Below, in pieces: positions 12,501 to 27,500 of a stretch of DNA of 64,000 bases (the stretch's first letter is position 1; every line of letters starts with the position of its first letter). The notes beneath the pieces were generated by a model. That model was not told where the DNA came from. It saw only the letters and a list, made by a program, of their open reading frames with translations, and searched no databases. A program made the translations under genes and the position numbers. The DNA comes from Callaeas wilsoni (Eukaryota; Chordata; Aves; Passeriformes; Callaeidae): NCBI GenBank assembly GCA_013398955.1, contig VWPU01017432.1:1-64000 (forward strand), given 5' to 3'.

Positions 12501-15500
12501 CTTACTGCTGCTGTCATCAAGATGTTACATAGTTCTTTAAAAACCCTACTAAAACTGTCTTAAAGCTTAATTAAGACAATTTCAGGTTTTCTTAATCTCT
12601 AGAATCTTTCTGTTGGAAGAGCTCCTATGGGCAGCTTTGAATTGTAGGGCAGACCTTAACTGTGTAGCTTCCTGCAGCAACCCTGGACTGCCTCCAAAGC
12701 CCTGTCTGAAAATCTCCAATTAACCAAGAGAATCTTTTAAGCTGGAAGAAGTTTCTAATTTATTTCCTAGCTTCTGTTGTCCTTTTGCAAATCCCTGCAT
12801 GACTTGCAAGTGGCCATTTAGCTCAGTTGGTCAGGGTGCTAATAATGCCAAGGTAACGAGTTTGATTCCCATATGGTCAATTCACTTAAGAGTTGGACTT
12901 GATGATCCTTGTGGGTCCCTTCCAACTCAGAATATTCTGTGATTTACAGAACTTGACTGTATGATAAGGCTTTACATGTTCTTACAGTGCACTGTAGCGG
13001 ATTTTGATGAAAAACTGAATTCTTTGAGGTAAAATCTTACGTTAATTTATTAGTTAACATTGTTCTGTGGAAACACACGAGAATTTTTATAAATACTATT
13101 TAAAAGGTAGCTTACATATTACAGGAAGGTGTGATACAGGTTTAAATCTCTTATTCAGCCAGCTCTTCGTGTTATTTCCAGCAGAGTCCTGTGCATTTTA
13201 GAGTAACCTTGAAGAATGTTCTGGTAAACCAATGGGTGATGAACCTCAGTGAAGTTTTTATGGTGATCTGCCACAGAGACTGTTTGACTTGGATATGTTT
13301 TTTTATTCCTATATTAATGTGAAATAAATGCAATGAATGCAATAACTGGTCACATAATCAAAAACTCATATCTTGAGTTAGAAGGGACCCACAAGGACCA
13401 TCAAGTCCAACTCCCTGCTCCTCACAGGACTATATAAAACTAAACAATTTGACTTAAGTGTGTTGTCCAGATGGTCCTTAAACTCTGACCAGCTTGGTGC
13501 TGTGACCAAGTCTGTTCCAGCCGTACGATCACTGAATTTTACTAAGATCCTGGTCTTCAGATTTTATACCTTGTGCAGTTTCATCTTATAATTATGGTTC
13601 GAGGAATAAATAAAATAAAAATGAACATTATTAAATTTTAGGGTTTCAAATCGAGTGATATGAAAGCTTGGAGACGACACTGGAATCATCAACTTTACAA
13701 AGCTCTGGAGCATCAGTATCAAATGGGCTTAGAAGCACTCAATGAGAATTTACCAGAGATAACTATTGATCTAACTTTCAAGTAAGTTTTTTTCCTTAAA
13801 AGAAAATATTCAGGTGCAGATTACATTAAACTATTAGTTTTTCTATTATTTGTTTTGCTTTTTAGGCAAGGCCGGTTGCAGTTCAGACCTCCTTTTGAAG
13901 AAGTACGAGCTAGATATTACAGAGAAATGAAGAGATTCATCTCTATTCCAAATCAGTTTAGGGGAGTAAGTGAGGCAGAAGATGAGTCTATATTCACTGT
14001 TATGACCGAAAGAAATGCAAATGGATTTCTCACCGCTTTCAGTAAAGCAGAGGATTTGTTCAGAAGGCTGACAGATGTTTCTAATCAATTCCAGGTATTT
14101 TCAATATTGGACTTAATCGTGCCTTTTTTCCTTTAGATTTGTATCATTTTATGCTTTGGACAGTCTAAACAAGTTGAGCAATGACATTTGTGCATTGTTG
14201 TCCTTTTCTTCAAGGCGTATAAGCAAAAGCTTAGCAAGTCCACCCATGTTAAGCCAAACACTTAAGCACATGCCTGACTTGAGCTGTATGTATAGTTCCC
14301 TTTGAAAGCTCTGTGTAATAGCTGACTCCTCAGTCTTGCTGTTTTGATTGTCCTTAAATGTGTGAATATGTCAAACCATTTTTTATCTCCTGATTTTTGC
14401 ACTAAGAAAATCTACAGATAATTGAAGGAGCACAAAGGTTAAAGAGAATGTAACTTGAAAATATTATTAAAATGTTTTAATGTTATTGAGAAACAGTTTT
14501 TTAATCTGGAAAATATTTCTTTCCCATGGAATAAAAAATAATGTTGGAAAGGAATGGGTCGTAATTGGCCAAGTAGATATGGAACCTTTGGTGAAGACAC
14601 ATCTTTCTAGCAAACAGGACTGGGAAAAAAACTTCAAGGCATTAAAAGTGAGAGGGAAAGAAGCAGAACGTCTTCCAAGGTATTATTCTTTTGTTTGAAT
14701 AATGTATTCTATCAGATATTTTATTTGAAGATATAGATAGAATTTCAAGTGTTTTTAAAACTTTGATGTATTTTAAAATGTTTAAATATTAATTTTTCAT
14801 TTTTATTTTTAGATACTTTCTTTTACCTGTGCTGCCTTCTCTGAAAACTTCTAATTACTTCCTCTGATATAATGGGAAACTTCCTCAGAATTCACGGCTA
14901 ATTCTGAAATATTACAAAATATAATATTTTAACAAATCTTTTAACTAAGTCCTGTACATGTGAAATATATATGGCAGTTAGGAACAGACGTAGTAAATGT
15001 TTGTCATGAAATAATTCCTGTATTGAAATTTGGTATTTGATTACCTCTTATAACTTACAATTTAAAATATGCTAGTGTATGCTTTTATTCTTACATATAT
15101 TCACATGAACTGACTGTACTGTATGGTTAGAGCTCTCAAGTAAAACTGGTAGGAATCATGTTCAGAACAAGGAAGAAGATGTGACATTTCATGCTGGAGA
15201 ATGGACTGGTAGAACTTGCTGGCTAGTGACACTCTGAGTAGTAAAGATTTCCATGAGTTCATGGACAGGCTGAAGTGAATAGAAGAGGAACTGGCTGATG
15301 TGCCTTATAGCCAGAAGCAACATGTTGCTAAGAAATTCATGAACTGAAAATATGGGTGTTGAGGGAGGATACTCAGGAAGATATCAAATAAGGTAGACCT
15401 TTTCGTTAGTGTTCTTCAGCCATCTACTTACGGTCACTGATATGTTAGATATGGGGCCTTGAAATGTCTCTCTGAGGCTTTTCTTTTATTATTACTATTG

Positions 15501-18500
15501 AAGGCTGAGTTAGTAAACTCTTATGGAAATTAGAGAATTAAAGACATGAATATACAAATAATGAAAGTATTTTTCTTCTGAGTGTGGTAATAGCCTTTCA
15601 GAATTTTATGGCACTGGTTATATAAAATCAAGCCATTTTCTAACTATTTGCAGAAGCAGAACATTGGACCTCAGTCCCCATAAAACTGAAAGTATGTGTG
15701 CATGATTGTTATTAGTATTTCAATACTCTGAGTAATTTTCCCAATAAGATATGACTTTTATTTGTACAATTATTAGGGAAATTTTTCGTTAGGTTACAAA
15801 GTCTGGGTAAACTACAGATGTGCATGGATCTAGAGATACTGACATGTAAGGATGCTACTGAATATTGGCTGTCTTTTAATCTCTTCTTTTTGAAGCACCA
15901 TCAGAATAGATTGTTTAACTGTTAATTGCAACCCTGTGAAAACTGTAATTGATGATTTCATCCAGAAGTTGTACGACATTCTAGTTGTTTCTTTAAGAAA
16001 ATCTATTCAAGGTAAGTAACTTCAATGAATAGTATTTTATTTTTTTGTTTGTTTCTATTGTACTTGGGCACATTTGTGTTAATGTAAATACTCTTTTAAA
16101 GAAATATTTTACTTTTAGGCACAGTGAACTGCAGAAACCACAAAGCAGAGAAAGTAATCTGTTACAGCTGTGTATTCCTCAATATTACTTTTTCACTACA
16201 GACCTAACCTAGGACCCTTTGATGTCCATTGTGTATCTTTCCTGTTCTCTTGTTTTGGCCACATCTGTTCCAGCTGTAAAATAATACATGTGAACATTAT
16301 AGTGCTTGTTTCTTTTATCCGAAGGAAAATTTTGTTATTTCAAAGAGAGGAAAATTTATTTAATGTTTGAGAGAGGAAAATTTCCTAGGTGTTTGAGAAG
16401 GTATCATAAAATGTTGTAATAAAAAATGCTATTAGATTTTTCTTTTAAAAATTGAAATACTTAATGAAGAGTCTAAAATAATCTAGATTTACTCCATGGA
16501 ATTGCTCTTCCCTTAATTTTCAAAACTGTTAAAACTGTGTTGAGCAGTGCAAAACATTTCCCTGCTTTGGGTGGTCAATCTGTATCTGGACTAGAAGGAC
16601 AAAACAGAATAAAGCGTAGATGATGAGGAATAACAGTGCTTTGTGCTTTAAATCTAACAATCACCACAGCAAACATAGAACAGGGAGCGTGCAGAAAGTG
16701 AATTATTTCCATAGCCTGAAAGGTGAATCTTTCCTGGAAGATTTCCTGGCGCTGTACAGCTCTTTTCTCAGTACCAAAAAAGTTCTACCTTGGTAGGAAA
16801 ATGCAACATTATAGCTTATTCAGGCATTTGTTTGGTAGTCCTTTCAATATATGAAGCAAGGTGGCTTTAGTTAATTAGCTTCTTTAAAAGAGCCAAACCA
16901 AAATAAACCCCCAGAGAACCCAAAAGCAATTTTAACATCTATTCTTCTCTATTTACCTAAAAAAGACCTATATAGCTTTTGAAAGCATATAAATAAATGC
17001 ATGTACATATATAATACATAAATAAAAGTATTTCTGTTTAATGTTCAGAAGGAGCTCTGATACTTATGGTCTAAATCATACACTGAACGCCGTGGATCAC
17101 ATTTGAAAAGCTGTGTGTAAACACAAATGTGCAATTTTTGTTCAGGTAGTAGACAAGATTGGAGTCTGCAATTTGTTAAGCAAATACTTCGCATACTTCT
17201 AATGCTGTATGATTGTGCATTTGTCTGACTTGGATATTTAGAACTACAAATATTCTCTCCATGATAACTTTGTTTTGCATCTTTATGTAGCTCACCTATG
17301 TGATGTTTCTACATTTCTCACTGATGCCATGGAAACACTAGTGATTAGGCCCCAGACTGTAGAGGAAATAGCAGAAGACAATTTAAAATATTCAAGCCTA
17401 CATGAACGAAAAGAAGGGGTAAGATACTATTTTATTCTATCCAGAACAACAGCTATAAAACTCTAATTAGTTTCTATTACGGAAACTTACATTTAATAAT
17501 AACTAATAAAGATCATGCAGAGGTCATGTAGGGTCAGGGCAATAGTCCATGTAGCACAGTACTTTGTGTACAGCAGTGATTTACCTAGGGGAAAATGTAA
17601 AATCAGGGTAGCATATTTGATACTTTTTACTTCTAACCTTCAACCAGAACCTTGCTGAGTTTTATGTGGTTCCTGAGCATATAGTAACACTTAGTGGATT
17701 TTTCTTCCACAGCCTTTCCTCATCTTCTCTTGAGAGCAAATACACGTTTGAAATCCAAAATATGCTGTGGTACAAAGTGTAGATCAGTTACTCATTACAT
17801 GAAGGACCTCTCTTTTTATTTTTTTTCCCAACTGCCACCTGTTAACTTCATACCATTTACGTCTTATACTGGAAGAGATATGGACCAAACAGTTCCTATT
17901 CTTCTTTTTCATGGCGCATTACTGTGTTTTTCTTTGTTGTGTCTGGTATCAGCCATCTGTTCTAGACTGAAGAGTGTTAGTTAATCTGATCTTTTCTTAT
18001 GCATGAACCCACTCATAACTTTGATCATCCTTGTTGACTTTTGGTAAGTCTTTTCTTTCTATTTCATTTATCTGTGTGACCAAAAGATTTTTCTCAGTTT
18101 TTAAGATCTGAATAAACCATGGATTTACATGATGAAATAGTAATATTACCTCTTATTATCTTTTTTGTCTCTGTGACTCATAACATTTGATCTGCTTCCT
18201 ACTCCTTAGATTAAGCTCACATTTTGGTAAAACTAGCTGTCATAACCCCAAGACACCAAGTCTGAAGTGCAGTTTTTATCTTAGGACTCAACTTGTACAT
18301 GTGAAGTTCAATTTTTCACATTTGTGTCACTTCATGGTTATCTACTTGAATTTAGCTTGTCGCCAGTATCATCAGTGATTATTTCTTCTACATTCATTCT
18401 GCAGTTCTTCACAGGTGAAGTATTTTAATGCCTGAAATAACATAGTATCATCAGTAAACTTTATCATTGCACAGGCTGGTCTTCTTTTCCAATTCCTTCA

Positions 18501-21500
18501 TAAGAACTTTGAGCAGTCCAGAAAAGGTATCTACAGAACTCCATGGGCCATATTTTTTGATTGCAGGAACTAGCCATGTCCTCCTAACGCTGTTCTCTGT
18601 CTTTTACCCAATTAATTATCTGTGCAAGGACCTTTGTTCTTATGTCAAGGTTACCAGTTTTTCTTAAATGCCTTGGATGAGAGTTTGTGTTAAAGGCTTT
18701 TTGGAAACTCAACTGGAATATATGATTTAATTTTCCTTCATCTGTACCCTTACTGATGCCTTAAAAGAGCTCTGGTTATACAAGTTTGTGGAATTCTACA
18801 AAACCCTTATTAACTCTTCCCAACTGGACAATATTTATCCTTTGAAGGATTCAGTTCTAAATGAGTGCATCTGAGTTTAGGTGTTCATGTGCAGGGATCT
18901 GCAGTGCATGTGCTGTTAATATACTCAGCAGAAGTCTGGTCCAGTTGCCCAAAAGTGCAGTTCTAGAGTTACTGAGATGCATTTCCAACATGCCCACAAG
19001 GCTGGCAAACATAACAGATAAGTTCTGGGAGGCCTTTACCTTTCTGTAATTGCAGCTGGAGGCCATGCAAGTGCCATGGGACATCTTGGGTGTATTTGTG
19101 AGGAACTGAATCAAGTCCCAGTGGTGTAGTCACCTGCAGCCTGGAGCAATCCTTGTCACGCTGGGGAAGGCACCTTGTGGTTCATCCTCCCAAGCTGATT
19201 TCTTAGCGCCACTGAGAGCACTATGCAGTTATTCGTGCACAAGTGTCTACTGTTTGAGGGATGTCCTGCATATCAGAGAGCTCCAATAAAAGGCTCAAGG
19301 TAGATAAGACACAGGATGTATAGGAAGCCCCATAACTTTTGGGGCTGTGGATGTAAGGCAGATGCGATACAGTAGAGGATCTCAAATAGTGCTGGAAACC
19401 TCTGTCATTAACTGATTGAGACCTTGGTTTCAATGGTGTTTTAGATGTCTGCTTAACAAGTCCATATACAGACATCTAATTTTAGCTTAATCTTTATCTT
19501 GCATATGGATTATCAGCTTGGCTCCTTACTCAGTAAGGACGGGTATAATTATTTACATTTTGTAGGAACTCTGGGAGAATTATTGGATACTGAAGAGAAT
19601 TACTTTGTAGTACTGTTGCCTGTTGCCTCTTCTTAATTTTTGAAGGAAAACATATATAACAGGACATTTTGATAAATGTATAAAACTGTATGTGTTTATC
19701 TCAGATGATTCTCCTGGCTTGTATAGTTTAAAAGGGTTGTTTGGTTTTTCTTTTAAATTCTGTTCTCTCTTAATATGTGGGAAAAAAAGATGGATTTTTT
19801 CTCTGCATAAATGGGTGATGAAAACTGGTGCTCTTTTATATAATTTCTGTTTATTTGGAATGTCTCTGTTCCTTCTTTTTTTTTTTTTTTTTTTAATATC
19901 ATAAATTTGTGGGTTAACCCTCGTACGCAGCTAAGCACTAGACAACTGCTGGGTGACTTTCTCACTCACTGGAAGAGTCTCGCTCACCCCTAATGGGGCT
20001 GGAGAAGAGAAAGGAAAGAGTAAAAATGAGACACCTCATGACAGAGATCAAAATAGTTCAATAAATGAAGAAAGAGAGGAAGAAGTAAAAGAAAGATAGA
20101 AATAAGGAAAGGAAAGAAAAGAATGAGAGAGAAAGAGGACAGTATTACAAGGCATGGAATATCTCTGCCTGACTGTGTCTCATGGGTTGAGATAAAGGCA
20201 GTTTAAGAGGTAAAGCAAAAGCTATGCAAAATCAAAACAAACAAGGAATTAATTCACCACTTCCCATGGGCAGGCAGGTGTTCAGCCATCTCCAGGAGGC
20301 TCCATCACACGTAATGGTGACGGGGAGACAAACAACATCACTCTGAGTGCCCTCTGCCTTCTTCTTTCCCCGGCTTTTTATGCTGAACATGATGCCAATA
20401 TGGTGCGAAATGTCCCTTGGGTCAGCTGGGGTTAACTGTCCTGGCTGTGTCCCCTCCCAACCCCTCGCACACCCTCAGCCTCCTCACTGGTGAGGTTGGG
20501 TAAGGAGCAGAAAAGGCCTTGGCTCAGTATAAACCCTGCTCAGCACTGACTAAAACATCCCTGTGCTAGCAACATCATTTTCATGACAAGTCCAAAACAC
20601 AGCCCCATACCAGCTACTAAGAAAAAAATTACCTGCATCCCAGCCAAAGGCAGCAAACATACACACATTATCGAATTCCGTTGCTCTACTGCTGTTCTCC
20701 AATTTGATGGAGTTGATCTCTGTAATAAGTAGGGTGGCACTTAACTCTTTCATAGTTTGCATTCAGTTCTGTATATCTCATGTTAGGATCAAGGTTTAGA
20801 ATTTCTCTAAATACCTCAGATACTATTTTTTTCAAATGTTTTAATGTCGTTCTATAAGCAGTATTAAAAAAGCAGCTGTATATAAGGTTATCTGTGCATA
20901 CACAATTGGCGATTCATATGTATTTGCTTTAGATAAACCAGATTTGCTGAATTTTTGCACACTTACTTATTTTTGGTCTTTCTGATTTTAGATGTTTCTC
21001 CTATTTCAAGAGGCTGAAGATAAAAACAAACTTCTGCGAACTGTGGCTGGTGCAGGTTTGGACAGTATCAGTAACCTAAGAGCTACATGGGATAAATTTG
21101 AATTAATGATGGAAAGCCACCAGCTTATGATTGCCGAACAGGTAGCAATGAAAGCTTAAAATGTTACCTGAAAATGTTGAAATTATTTTGTATATGTCTG
21201 GAACAATACTTTTTTCTTAGATTAAATCCATAAATGTTGTCAGTTCAGTGTTAACATGGGCATTATTGAGTTGAGGGTGAGCCATCTAAGGAAGAATACT
21301 TAGACTCGTAAGCAGTAACTGTTAACTCAAGCAGTAACTAGGGGAAACTTTTGTTGAACTGATGCTGAGATGAATGTCTTATTGCTGTAGTTCTGTCTCA
21401 GAACAACTTTCTGGTAACAGAAATGGCTTAATAAAAAGGCAATGGTTAACAGAGGAAAAGAGGATAACAGTTTAAAGATAGCATTTTTATTCCTTAATCA

Positions 21501-24500
21501 TGTTTTTAGCATTGAAACTTTTTATTTCCTTTTCACTTGACTTTGCTAACCTATGCACGATACTGTAATTCCAGTCCATAGGCAAATTACTGAACTGATT
21601 TGAAGTTCTACTGAAGATATCAATTTGCCATCAAATATAGCAATTTGTCTATGTGCTATAAGAGGCAGGCTAAGTAGGTAGCATAGGCTGCATAAATAGG
21701 TCTCAAGTACTAGCATAATAAAAAAAGTTAGTGCACCCTTTAAAAGAAAAACAAAACAAGGAGAATAAAGTTGAGCTATTTCTTCGAGTATTAAGCAAGA
21801 AGTTTTTTGAGTTTGATTTTTGATCAAGTTGTAGTTATCAAGTTTTGAAGTTGATGCTTTGATTTTGATCATAGTTGTAGATACAAAACATTAAGGAATG
21901 TAAAATTACCTATTGCTTTGCAGATGGAAATGATGAAAGGAAATGTGGTTTCACGTATCAACATATATCTTCAAGACCTGGAAAAATTTAAAGCTCGCTG
22001 GGATCAGCTAAAGCCAAGTGATGATGTCATTGAAACAGGTGGTCAGGATGTACTCGAGAAAAGTGCTCAGATGATAAAGGAAAAAAAAAAAGAATTTGAT
22101 GAACTTAAAACTGTGAAAGAAAAACTCATGTATGTATGTTCATTTCCCTGGATATCTTATTCATTAATATATTGATCTTTTGCAACAATAGTATCTCAGA
22201 AAATGTTCACTAATTTTTATCACAACAGATAATATAAGTAATTTAATTTGTCTTACATGTTTTTCATTAGCTTTTTAGGGTCCTTTTTGTTGATTTTACC
22301 TAATATGAATTTCTTAAGCTAAGTTTTTCTAGGTGTTTTTTGGATACATAAATTGAGAAGTCTCTTAAGGTCTTGCCAAAGGAAGTTTGTACACTAAGGC
22401 TTAATTCTGACTTTTGAAATTCTCACTAAGAGAAGATTTGGGATATTGGTCCAAAAAGAACCTCAATCCTCTTGTAACTTAAGTGGGTGGGAGCTCACCT
22501 CTCCCACCAGTAAGCATCCATGCTCTTTATTGCAGAGGATGAAGTTTTCTATTTAACTTCTTACCTTGGCATGTAAATGATAGTAAATAAAATTAGCATA
22601 TTCTTTTTACCTACCTGGAAGAAACAATCAATTCAAAATTATTTTCTTTCCAGCTTTGATTTTGAAGGGCACAAATTAATTAATTTTTCTCATAAATAGG
22701 AAATAAGTGAAAGTTTATGGAAAATAATTGTGAATATGAGAGAAGGTTGTTGTGTAGAAGAGTTACCCCTCATATTTCTTTATTATTTCTATTCAAGAAG
22801 GAGATTACAAGGAAATCGCAGTAGGCAGCAATATTCTTCCATAAAGGCAATGACTTTTCTTTAAAAAGTGTGACGATTTCTCTATGGTATTATTTCTGAA
22901 AGCATAGAAGTACAATGGAATAATGTAATGCATAATGCAATGATCTTTTTATGCAGTGAAGAGTGCCATCATTTTAAATTGGAAGAGCCTGACTTATCAT
23001 TGTCAGAAGCTGTAAGTCAAGATATTCAGAGTTGTTCAGAAGTCTGGGCACTGTATGAAGAGTTTTATCAAGGTTTACAGGAAAAAGCCAAAGAAGACTG
23101 GATAACTTTTAGGTAACATTTTGTTACTTTATTTTCAATGGACATACATGTATGGTTGTAGTACTGTGTTATTATGACCTTTTCATATTTGTTTTTCATG
23201 CAGAAGTAAAATATACTTATTTGAAGAATTTTTGTTTAACTGGCATGACAAACTGAGGAAGATGGAAGAACATACTGTAATGACAGTAAAGTTGCAAAAA
23301 GAAGTGGACAAATATAAAGTAAGATGCTACTTACCCTGGAAGTGTTCAAGGCCGGGTTGGGTGGGGCTTTGAGCAGCCTGGTCTAGTGGAAGATGTCCCT
23401 GCCCACAGTAGATGGGTTGGAACCACATGATCTTCTCTAAGATCATTTTCAACCCAAATAATTCTGTGATTCTATGAATTTTAAAAAGGCCTGTGAAACA
23501 AAAAATGTTTCGGTATTACTGGGTAATGTACTCCATTTTATACCTCATTGTTAATTTCTTAAAATAAAATCAGGTAATATTTAACAAAATGTTTTCTGAT
23601 ACTTTTTTGAACATTTCACTTACTTTCGAGAACCTTCAGTTCTCTGCAGTAAACAGAATGATCATTACAGCTTACATAGACACAGATGTACAATGAGTTG
23701 TTTTCAGAATCATACTCCCAAACTTTAATTTCGGGAACTGGAAAAATTGTACCTCGGTTTAAGAATTTAAATTTTATTTTTGTTTGAATAGCATGTCACT
23801 CCATAATCAAAGAGATGCAATTTTCATAACGACTAGATGGATTAATATGTGCATTTTTTCTGTAGATGATAATTCCACTCCTAAAATATGTAAGAGGAGA
23901 ACATCTTTCTCCAGACCATTGGTTGGATCTCTTTCGTCTTCTGGGTCTTCCCCGAGGCACTACACTTGAGGGTTTGGTATTTGGAGATCTATTAAAAGTG
24001 ACAGATGCCATTGTAGAAAAAGCAATGGAACTTAAGGTATGAATAATTTTAAATACAGGATCTATAATTTTTTTATGGTTTATTTTGTGTGGTATATGTT
24101 GTTCCCTATGCATATATTTTTAATACTTTTGAAGTAGAATTTGCGTTATATTTTTGAATAGAGAGTTTATTGCAAGTTGTGTAGTTTCATATGAGATCTG
24201 TTCTTGCTTTTAAATAGGATTTGAATTGTCGAGCTCAAGGTGAAATCACAATCAGAGAAGCGTTACGTGAGCTTGAACTCTGGGGAGTTGGAGCTGTCTT
24301 TATGTTAACAGATTATGAAGATAGCCAAGGCAAAACTATCAGGCTTATTAAAGACTGGAAGGACACAGTCAACCAAGTTGGAGATCATCGCTGTCTTCTA
24401 CAGTCTCTTAAGGACTCTCCGTATTACAAAGGTTTTGAAGACAAAGTGTCCATCTGGGAAAAAAAGCTAGCTGACTTGGATGAGTACCTGCAGAATTTAA

Positions 24501-27500
24501 ACCAAATTCAAAGGAAATGGGTCTATTTGGAACCGATATTTGGTCGTGGAGCTCTACCCAAAGAACAAGCTCGTTTTAACAGAGTTGATGAAAACTTTAG
24601 GTTAGTGTTATGGAATGCAGCTTACTTTTTGTAGTATCTTTGACATATAGTCTAGACCATTCTTCATGGTGAAAATATATGGAACAATTGACGTATGTAT
24701 GGAGAAGGTCAGTGACAGGAATTCAGAATATGTATATATGTGATGGTGACATATATCTGAGTAAAGGTGGTAATGTTTTCATTTAATGGGGTACATGTGA
24801 AGAAAGGAATCATGAGAAGTGTCAAAGATTGTGATCAAGGAGGACAAACACAAGATTAGTCTTAGCTGCAGAAGTACAGGTGATGTAATTATTTTTTCAA
24901 GAATCATGTTGGAGACATCACTTTGTTCACCAAGAAAGTACACATAGACTTTGGGGAGAAACAGATGGTTTATTTGTTCCAAACAAGTCAGAAGATAAAA
25001 AAGGGAGAAGGTTTTAGAAATATGGAAAGATATGTACCATTATCTGTCTTGCCTTGAGTTGAAATGACTTAAAAGGAAATAAAAGTCAAGAATTGAATTT
25101 TCTTGGTTCTGGGTAGCGAAAATTTAGCAAGAAACCATTGTTCTTAAATTACGTTGGAGAGACGTTGAGGTAAATTCTGAAATGTTTCATCATTAGTACT
25201 GGAACCTAAAAGTTACATATCAGCTGTTTATATTACTTGCCTGTGTGTTAATTTTTATTTACTTAACTTTATATATATCATATTTAAATTAAAATTATAA
25301 TGGATTTAAGAATTTTTTTTTTTTTATTCTGTCAAGATCCATTATGTCAGATATTAAGAATGACAATAGGATAACATCACTGAATGCCCGGGCAGGAATA
25401 AAAAATACCTTAACTACCATACTTGACCAGCTTCAGAGATGTCAGAAATCTTTGAATGAATTTTTGGAGGTACAGTGAACATTAATGCAGTTTTTTATAA
25501 AGAAAGTAAGTAAGCTTGAGTTTAAATCAACAAAATTGATTTATTCTGTTTTTATGTAGGAAAAGCGCTCAGCATTTCCAAGATTCTATTTCATTGGAGA
25601 TGATGACTTACTAGAAATTTTAGGACAGTCCACGAATCCTCTGGTTATCCAGTCTCATCTTAAGAAACTTTTTGCTGGTAATGCATTAATCTTTATTTGT
25701 GAAATGTACTTATTTAGAAATAAGCTTCTCAAAGCCAAATAATATGTTGCAGTTCCTCTCTTTCCATGACTAGACATTTAGTAATTAATGTTTGACTTTG
25801 AGAGTATATAAATTTATTGATATTTTCTGATTAATAGGCATTAATAGTGTGAGCTTTGATGAAGAATTTAAATACATAGTTGCCATGAAGTCTGTAGAAG
25901 GAGAAACTGTGCCACTTAGAAATAAAGTTCTTCTATCAAATGATGTGGAGGTAAGAAAATCACATCCTAGTTCAAACATCTTCGAGAAGTTAATTTGTAG
26001 TGTAATTTTTGAGTTTTCTCATCTCTTTGTCAGGTGTGGCTAAACAGTTTGGCTTTGGAGATGAAGGAGACCCTGAAAAAAATGTTAATTGACTGTGTTG
26101 ATGCTGGAAGAAAATTACAAGGTTCAATTGATCCATCCCTCTTTCCTTCCCAGGTAGTAGTTGATCCAGTAATGCCACTGTGTAGTCTTAGAATTACCAA
26201 ATAAATTACTGTTTTTCAGTCTAGTGAAGAACTGTACATTTAGATTTGGAAGAAAATAGCCCCAATCAAATCCATTTTACTCATTTATCATAAAGAATTA
26301 TTCTTAAAAATATGTGCTCTTATTAAATTCCTTTGTAAACATTTGAAATATTCAAGTATTTTACATGGCAATCTGACATACCACTTAATGGAAAAGACTT
26401 GCTGTATTAGATTAAATTACAAGTTTTGGCAAAGTTTTGCCAGGTTTTAAGACGGATTTATTTGTTCTTAGGATCATAGCAAATGTAGAGCTTTGTTTAA
26501 AAATTATACAATAAAATACTTAAAATATCAGACATAATTAGCAATTGCAAATTAGTTGAAAAACTGGTTAGTTTTTATATGTGTTCTCTATTTATAAAAT
26601 ATAATTTGAACTTTCTCTTCCAAAGATTCTTTCCTTGGCAGAACAAATTTTGTTCACTGAAGATGTTGAAAGTGCTATCAAAAACCATAATCTGCAACAA
26701 TTAGAATTAGAACTCACGACTAAACTGGACCATTATACTAGCATTGGTAGTGGCATAGAAGATACTGGGAGTACAGGTATAAACATGAAAATTAATGTAT
26801 AATTCTTTATTATAACTGCAGTTGTGTAGCATTTTACGTTTTTTATTTAAACAGGAAGTTATATAAATCTGTCTCAATTTGAGTTCATAAAGCTGAGTTA
26901 TATAAAGTCGCTCACCTATTACAGCCAAGATTAGAGTCTTTAATATTTCAAAGTAAACAAAAGAATATTTATTTATATTAGAAATTATCTTGGAGAATTT
27001 ATGTATTTGGAGACCTCGTTTCTTAATTTTTTAAAGCTTTTCACAGGAAGTGGCCAAACAGCAGTTGAGGTACATTATGTCAAGCCAGTATATTCTGTAC
27101 AACTATGTAGGTGATTCTTTTTTTCTATGTTAGGTGTACATATCTGCCTCTGAAATAATTCTTGCGTACCATTGAGGCAAAATAAGGTAGTTATTCTCAA
27201 GACATAATTGTTCTGAATCTAACATAGTCTGAATGAGTTAGAATAATTATGCCTCTGAGTGCTTTTTCCTTATTTGACAGGAGGTGGGGCTTTGAGTGAC
27301 TACCTCAGATAAAAAATTCTACACTGCAGATTAGGTGAGATGGCTTTTATCTTAGGTATAAAAAGACTCAATTTGATATGTAGTTCATAGTCTTCCACCA
27401 CATTTGTATTGCTGCTTGCTGCATTAAATTCTAGTTTACAATTCTTGAATTGTAAACATCTGATACATTCATTAGAAGCAGGATTCATATCACCTACCTC

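Larger units (their letters stand above)
14095..20991 (+). other. Introns 17-20: sparse content
   Basis: Gaps are 14095-14551, 14680-15895, 16012-17290 and 17419-20991. Apart from the LTR at 19908 and the doubtful ancient LINE near 18160-18860, nothing is recognised. Intron 20 is the longest in the window at 3573 bp. Confidence 0.55.

Noticed and set aside
12812..12879. Functional tRNA-Ile gene
   Set aside because: It lacks bases in the D-arm, has B-box changes and leads straight into a CR1 tail, so it is the head of a SINE.
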